NCBI GenBank assembly: GCA_902795715.1
Contig: CADBME010000344.1
Span: 1 to 16,028 of the forward strand
DNA length: 16,028 nt
Origin: an uncultured Lachnospiraceae bacterium
GTDB lineage: Bacteria > Bacillota_A > Clostridia > Lachnospirales > Lachnospiraceae
Direction: 5' to 3'
Positions 13,030 to 16,028 of the stretch are shown in pieces; position 1 is the first letter of the stretch, and every line of letters begins with the position of its first letter. Under the pieces are notes generated by a model. The model searched no databases. It had not been told where the DNA came from and was given only the letters and a program-made list of their open reading frames with translations. The position numbers and the translations under genes were made by a program.

Positions 13030-14094
13030 TTAATCATCATATCTTACCAGGGCCAGATCAATCAGACGGCTGATCAATTCTTTCTTATCCAGCCCTTTGT
13101 CTTCCCAGAGCATGGGATACATGCTGATGGATGTAAATCCGGGCAGGGTATTGATCTCGTTAAAGACTACCTCATGTCCGTCATCCGTCAGGAAAAAGTC
13201 CACCCTGGCCAGTCCGTATCCATCCATTGCGGTAAAAATATCTACTGCCTTCTTCCGGATTTCCTCGGCCTTCCCTTCCGGAAGTTCCGGGTTGACCACA
13301 GTTCTGGATTCTTCGTTATTATATTTGGCATCATAGCTGTAGAACTCATCCGCAGCAAGGATTTCTCCCACCCCGGAAGCCTTCACGGATCCATGTCCGC
13401 CAAGGACCGCGCACTCCAGTTCTCTGCCCACAATAGTTTCCTCAACCAAAATCTTGCTGTCATGTTCTGCTGCCAGGCGGAGAGATTTTATCAGCTGATC
13501 TCTCTTGTCCGCTCTGGTGACCCCCTGGGAGGATCCTGCCTTGGAAGGTTTGACAAAGACCGGATAGTCCAGCTCTTCTTCAATCCTCCGGACCACCTTT
13601 TCTATTTCTTTTAATTCCCTGCGCCGGACGCCGACAAATTTTGCCTGCCTGACACCGATACTGTCAACGATTAGTTTGGTATAAAACTTGTCCATACTGC
13701 AGGAGGAAGCAACAACCCCACAGCCAACGTAAGGGATGGCCGCCAGCTCAAAAAGTCCCTGGATGGTCCCGTCCTCCCCATTCATGCCATGAAGTACGGG
13801 AAACATAACATCCACATGCTGACTCTCGATCCGGGCTCCGTCCCTGTAAAGAATTTCTCCGCACCCGGTATCAGCTACCGGAATCACCTGGCGTCCTGCA
13901 GACAGCCAGCTTCCGTCTTCCACAGATTCCAGGCTCTTGATCTCTTTCCAGAGTCCTTCTTTTGTGATCCCGATCATAACCACATCATAAAGATCCGGAT
14001 CGATGTTCCGGACAACGGTTGCCGCCGAAACCAGCGACACTTCATGTTCTGAGCTTCTGCCACCCATAATAACTGCAACTGTCTTTTTATTCAA
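13030..14094 (-). CDS. ddl: D-alanine--D-alanine ligase
   Basis: A 354-residue ATP-grasp enzyme of the cytoplasm that joins two D-Ala for peptidoglycan precursor synthesis. The N-terminal motif MGGRSSEHEVS contains Glu16, which binds the first D-Ala. HGMNGEDGTIQG lies at 102-113, the ATP-grasp strand is VFVKPSKAGSSQGV (179-192), and the C-terminal motif is FNEINTLPGFTSISMYP. The omega loop reads FYSYDAKY (251-258); the Lys-Tyr pair is typical of D-Ala-D-Ala enzymes rather than D-lactate-specific VanA-type ligases, so no intrinsic vancomycin resistance is predicted from this gene. The start codon is TTG at 14094, placed seven bases after AAAGGAG; no in-frame ATG upstream fits, and the first internal ATG (Met10) would cut into the fold. 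It is transcribed divergently from ispE and convergently with the small membrane gene. Confidence 0.97.
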   Translation of the reverse strand: MNKKTVAVIMGGRSSEHEVSLVSAATVVRNIDPDLYDVVMIGITKEGLWKEIKSLESVEDGSWLSAGRQVIPVADTGCGEILYRDGARIESQHVDVMFPVLHGMNGEDGTIQGLFELAAIPYVGCGVVASSCSMDKFYTKLIVDSIGVRQAKFVGVRRRELKEIEKVVRRIEEELDYPVFVKPSKAGSSQGVTRADKRDQLIKSLRLAAEHDSKILVEETIVGRELECAVLGGHGSVKASGVGEILAADEFYSYDAKYNNEESRTVVNPELPEGKAEEIRKKAVDIFTAMDGYGLARVDFFLTDDGHEVVFNEINTLPGFTSISMYPMLWEDKGLDKKELISRLIDLALVRYDD

Positions 14095-14108
14095 AATCCT
14101 ACTCCTTT
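14095..14108 (-). promoter_or_regulatory. Ribosome binding site that fixes the TTG start of ddl
   Basis: On the minus strand AAAGGAGT (14101-14108) lies seven bases before the TTG at 14094. The spacing is normal, which supports TTG as the true start. Confidence 0.75.
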
Positions 14109-14174
14109 ATCCGATGCCGGATCAGGCGCAGGCTGAAGCGGCATTTTTATCTTGCTTTGCGTGTTAACCTTGTT

Positions 14175-14203
14175 ATCATAGCACACTCTTTTTGCACTAG
14201 CAA
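14175..14203 (-). promoter_or_regulatory. Promoter for ddl
   Basis: On the minus strand the -35 is TTGCTA (14198-14203), followed by a 17-base spacer and the -10 TATGAT (14175-14180). The leader is about 75 bases and GC-rich near its end. Confidence 0.75.
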
Positions 14204-14231
14204 CTGTCAGAAATCCAAAGATGAGAAAAAG

Positions 14232-14259
14232 TTGATTTTTGAGAAAATTCCTATATAAT
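14232..14259 (+). promoter_or_regulatory. Promoter for ispE
   Basis: TTGATT (14232-14237), a 16-base spacer, and TATAAT (14254-14259). It lies back to back with the ddl promoter; the two -35 boxes are 28 bases apart. The -10 is only 37 bases before the ispE ATG, which rules out upstream in-frame starts. Confidence 0.75.
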
Positions 14260-14295
14260 TATAGAGTATTGAATATAGCTGCCGGAGGAAATCAA

Positions 14296-15183
14296 ATGGA
14301 AAAACAGCTTGAATTAAAAGCATTTGCCAAAGTAAATCTCGGTCTGAACGTTCTGAGACGCCGGGAAGATGGTTACCATGAAGTCAGTATGATCATGCAA
14401 TCTATCCGTCTTTTCGACCGCCTTATCATGGAACCCAACCTTTCCGGTGACATCCGTTTGTCCTGCAACCTGTCTTATCTTCCTCTGAATTCGGGCAATC
14501 TGGTTTATCAGGCTATCGACCTGATTCGGAAAGAGTTCAATATCAAAGATGGACTTACTGTCCGGATTGAAAAACATATTCCCGTAGCCGCCGGCCTGGC
14601 CGGGGGCAGTTCCGATGCCGCAGCTGCCCTGATAGGCATGAACCACCTGTTTTCTCTGGGCATCAGGGAACAGCGTCTTAAGGAACTGGGTGTAACTCTC
14701 GGGGCGGACATACCCTTTTGTATTATGCGGGGGACGGCACTGTCCGAAGGAATCGGTGAAATACTGACGCCGCTTCCTCCACTTCCGGAATGCTGGCTGG
14801 TTATCATCAAGCCTGCTTTCTCCATGTCAACACGCTTCGTCTACCAGCATCTTGACCCGGAAACAGCTTTTCATCCCGACATAGAAGGTATGATCGGAGC
14901 CATCCGTGATGGGGATCTTGCAGGGATTACTTCGAGGATGGGAAATAGTCTGGAGCAGGTGACAGCAGCTCATTTTCCAGAAATCATCTCCCTCAAGAAA
15001 AAGCTTGTGGATCTTGGCGCAATGAATGCTATTATGTCAGGGAGCGGCTCTACGGTTTTCGGGGTATTTGAAGGCAAAGATCCGGCTCTCGCCGCAGCTG
15101 ACGCCTTCCGCGGGGATGCGGGAATTCGTCTGGCAGCGGCTGTACGCCCCTATAACAGTATACACAAAAAGAATCATTTGTAA
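14296..15183 (+). CDS. ispE: 4-diphosphocytidyl-2-C-methyl-D-erythritol kinase
   Basis: A 295-residue GHMP-family kinase that phosphorylates CDP-methylerythritol in the MEP route to isoprenoids, needed among other things for the lipid carrier of cell-wall synthesis. The N-terminal AFAKVNLGLNV contains the substrate-binding Lys12. RREDGYHEVSMIMQSI is the family signature. The ATP loop is PVAAGLAGGSSDAAA (96-110), the catalytic Asp is Asp138 in GADIPF, and MSGSGSTVFG starts at 247. Length is normal. GGAGG at 14284-14288 supports the ATG at 14296. An in-frame extension back to 14239 would run through the promoter and was rejected. cca lies 82 bases downstream with its own promoter. Confidence 0.98.
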   Translation: MEKQLELKAFAKVNLGLNVLRRREDGYHEVSMIMQSIRLFDRLIMEPNLSGDIRLSCNLSYLPLNSGNLVYQAIDLIRKEFNIKDGLTVRIEKHIPVAAGLAGGSSDAAAALIGMNHLFSLGIREQRLKELGVTLGADIPFCIMRGTALSEGIGEILTPLPPLPECWLVIIKPAFSMSTRFVYQHLDPETAFHPDIEGMIGAIRDGDLAGITSRMGNSLEQVTAAHFPEIISLKKKLVDLGAMNAIMSGSGSTVFGVFEGKDPALAAADAFRGDAGIRLAAAVRPYNSIHKKNHL

Positions 15184-15193
15184 TATGAGGATA

Positions 15194-15202
15194 TGCTATA
15201 AT
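15194..15202 (+). promoter_or_regulatory. Extended -10 promoter upstream of cca
   Basis: TGCTATAAT at 15194-15202 is a perfect extended -10 element. The matching -35 region is poor, as is common for extended -10 promoters. It lies 11 bases after the ispE stop and gives a leader of about 55 AT-rich bases before cca. Confidence 0.6.
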
Positions 15203-15265
15203 AAGAATACAGCAATCCTTTATAAGATGCATATTAAATAATTATCTCTCAGGAGGTGATACGAT

Positions 15266-16028
15266 ATGAATATAAAAATGCCGCACCCGGTACGGAATAT
15301 TATCCACACCCTCCAGGCCCACGGATACCAGGCTTACATCGTCGGCGGTTGTGTGCGTGATGCTATTTTGGACAGATCACCCTCCGACTGGGATATCACA
15401 ACTTCGGCCCGTCCTGAACAGGTAAAGGCCATCTTTAACCGGACCATTGACACCGGTCTTAAGCATGGGACGGTGACGGTTATGGACGGCAAAGAAGGAT
15501 ATGAAGTTACAACTTTCCGTATTGACGGAGAGTATGATGATTACCGAAGACCTAATGAGGTTACTTTCACGACAGATCTCAAGGAAGATCTGATGCGGCG
15601 CGATTTTACGATCAATGCCATGGCCTACAGTCAGGAAACCGGTCTTATTGATCTCTTTGGAGGTGTCAGCGATCTGGAACACCACATCATTCGCTGCGTA
15701 GGCGACCCGGAAGAGCGCTTTGGAGAAGATGCTCTAAGGATGCTTCGTGCCGTCCGTTTCTCCGGTCAGCTTGACTGCTCGATCGAAGAGAAGACCCGAC
15801 AGGCAATCTGCAAACTGCACAGCCTGATTGACAGGGTCAGTGCGGAAAGAATCCAGATGGAACTGCTCAAGCTCCTGATTTCCGATCATCCCGAAAGACT
15901 GCGCCTGGCCTGGGAGACCGGTCTGACTTCCGTATTCTTTCCGGAGTTTGACCGGATGATGGATACACCGCAAAACAATCCCCATCATTGCTATAATGTG
16001 GGTGAACACACCCTGAAAGCCATCAGTC
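15266..16028 (+). CDS. cca: CCA tRNA nucleotidyltransferase (cut by window edge)
   Basis: The first 254 residues of the template-independent polymerase that builds or repairs the CCA end of tRNAs. The frame is open to the window edge. Class II signatures are present: GGCVRD (27-32), the catalytic DWD (41-43), RRDFTINAMA (111-120), which selects nucleotides together with the later EDALRMLRAVRF (154-165), and the helical neck. The visible end, NPHHCYNVGEHTLKAIS, looks like the start of an HD domain, as in the HD-containing clostridial form that is longer than the Bacillus type. AGGAGGTGAT at 15251-15260, a near-complete anti-16S match, lies just before the ATG at 15266. Whether it makes full CCA or only adds C or A cannot be told here. 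Confidence 0.96.
   Translation, partial: MNIKMPHPVRNIIHTLQAHGYQAYIVGGCVRDAILDRSPSDWDITTSARPEQVKAIFNRTIDTGLKHGTVTVMDGKEGYEVTTFRIDGEYDDYRRPNEVTFTTDLKEDLMRRDFTINAMAYSQETGLIDLFGGVSDLEHHIIRCVGDPEERFGEDALRMLRAVRFSGQLDCSIEEKTRQAICKLHSLIDRVSAERIQMELLKLLISDHPERLRLAWETGLTSVFFPEFDRMMDTPQNNPHHCYNVGEHTLKAIS

Noticed and set aside
12991..13614. Plus-strand open frame of 207 codons
   Set aside because: It starts inside the palindrome and runs opposite ddl, with no ribosome binding site.
13030..14094. ddl as a vancomycin-resistance (VanA/VanC-type) ligase
   Set aside because: The omega loop has the DAKY signature of D-Ala-D-Ala enzymes, and no vanH, vanX or vanT partner is adjacent.
14100..14160. Possible riboswitch or attenuator in the ddl leader
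   Set aside because: Only short, interrupted pairings (GCCG/CGGC and CAG/CTG) were found in about 75 bases; this is too little for any known riboswitch and there is no terminator.
1..16028. CRISPR array, prophage, toxin-antitoxin or restriction-type defence system
   Set aside because: No regularly spaced repeats, integrase, transposase, methyltransferase or paired small toxin/antitoxin genes were found on either strand.

Overview
The window looks like chromosomal DNA from a clostridial Firmicute, most likely a Lachnospiraceae-type gut anaerobe. The evidence is the conserved Firmicutes block gdpP-rplI-dnaB, a 56-residue clostridial 2[4Fe-4S] ferredoxin, strong AGGAGG-type ribosome binding sites, sigma-A promoters that often carry an extended -10 (TGnTATAAT), a YARHG-domain membrane protein, and moderate GC content. 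The genus cannot be fixed from the sequence alone. I see no tRNA, rRNA, CRISPR array, prophage or complete insertion sequence.

Layout. 1-603 (-) is the N-terminal 201 residues of a GH13 alpha-amylase-family enzyme that runs off the left edge. 737-1828 (-) is a multi-pass acyltransferase-3 protein. 2055-2459 (-) is a lone bacterial-microcompartment (BMC) shell-domain protein with a long basic C-terminal tail, and 226 bases without a convincing gene follow it. Divergent from it, 2703-4448 (+) encodes a secreted surface protein (propeller-like region, Big-2-like domain, two FN3-like domains). A bidirectional terminator separates this from 4592-5152 (-), a membrane-anchored YARHG protein. 5524-5694 (+) is a monocistronic ferredoxin with its own promoter and two consecutive terminators.

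5858-9789 (-) is the core block gdpP (c-di-AMP phosphodiesterase), rplI (ribosomal protein L9) and dnaB (replicative helicase), transcribed from one clear promoter upstream of gdpP. Divergent from it, 10116-12937 (+) carries malQ (4-alpha-glucanotransferase), plsC (lysophosphatidate acyltransferase) and a small conserved single-pass membrane protein of unknown function. A 97-base spacer with two GC-rich hairpins lies before the last of these.

The 92-base gap between the convergent small membrane gene and ddl is filled almost entirely by a perfect 39-bp inverted repeat (12937-13024). Each arm is itself a REP-like unit, so the whole resembles a REPIN/MITE. ddl (D-Ala-D-Ala ligase, -) and ispE (isoprenoid kinase, +) diverge from back-to-back promoters. 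The window ends inside cca (tRNA CCA-adding enzyme), which has its own extended -10 promoter.

Functionally the window is mostly housekeeping: replication, translation, second-messenger turnover, cell-wall precursor, phospholipid and isoprenoid synthesis, tRNA maturation and alpha-glucan use. The accessory part is the left 5 kb. The two items most worth a second look are the orphan BMC protein and the nested palindrome at 12937-13024. I did not find a convincing complete new multi-gene system.
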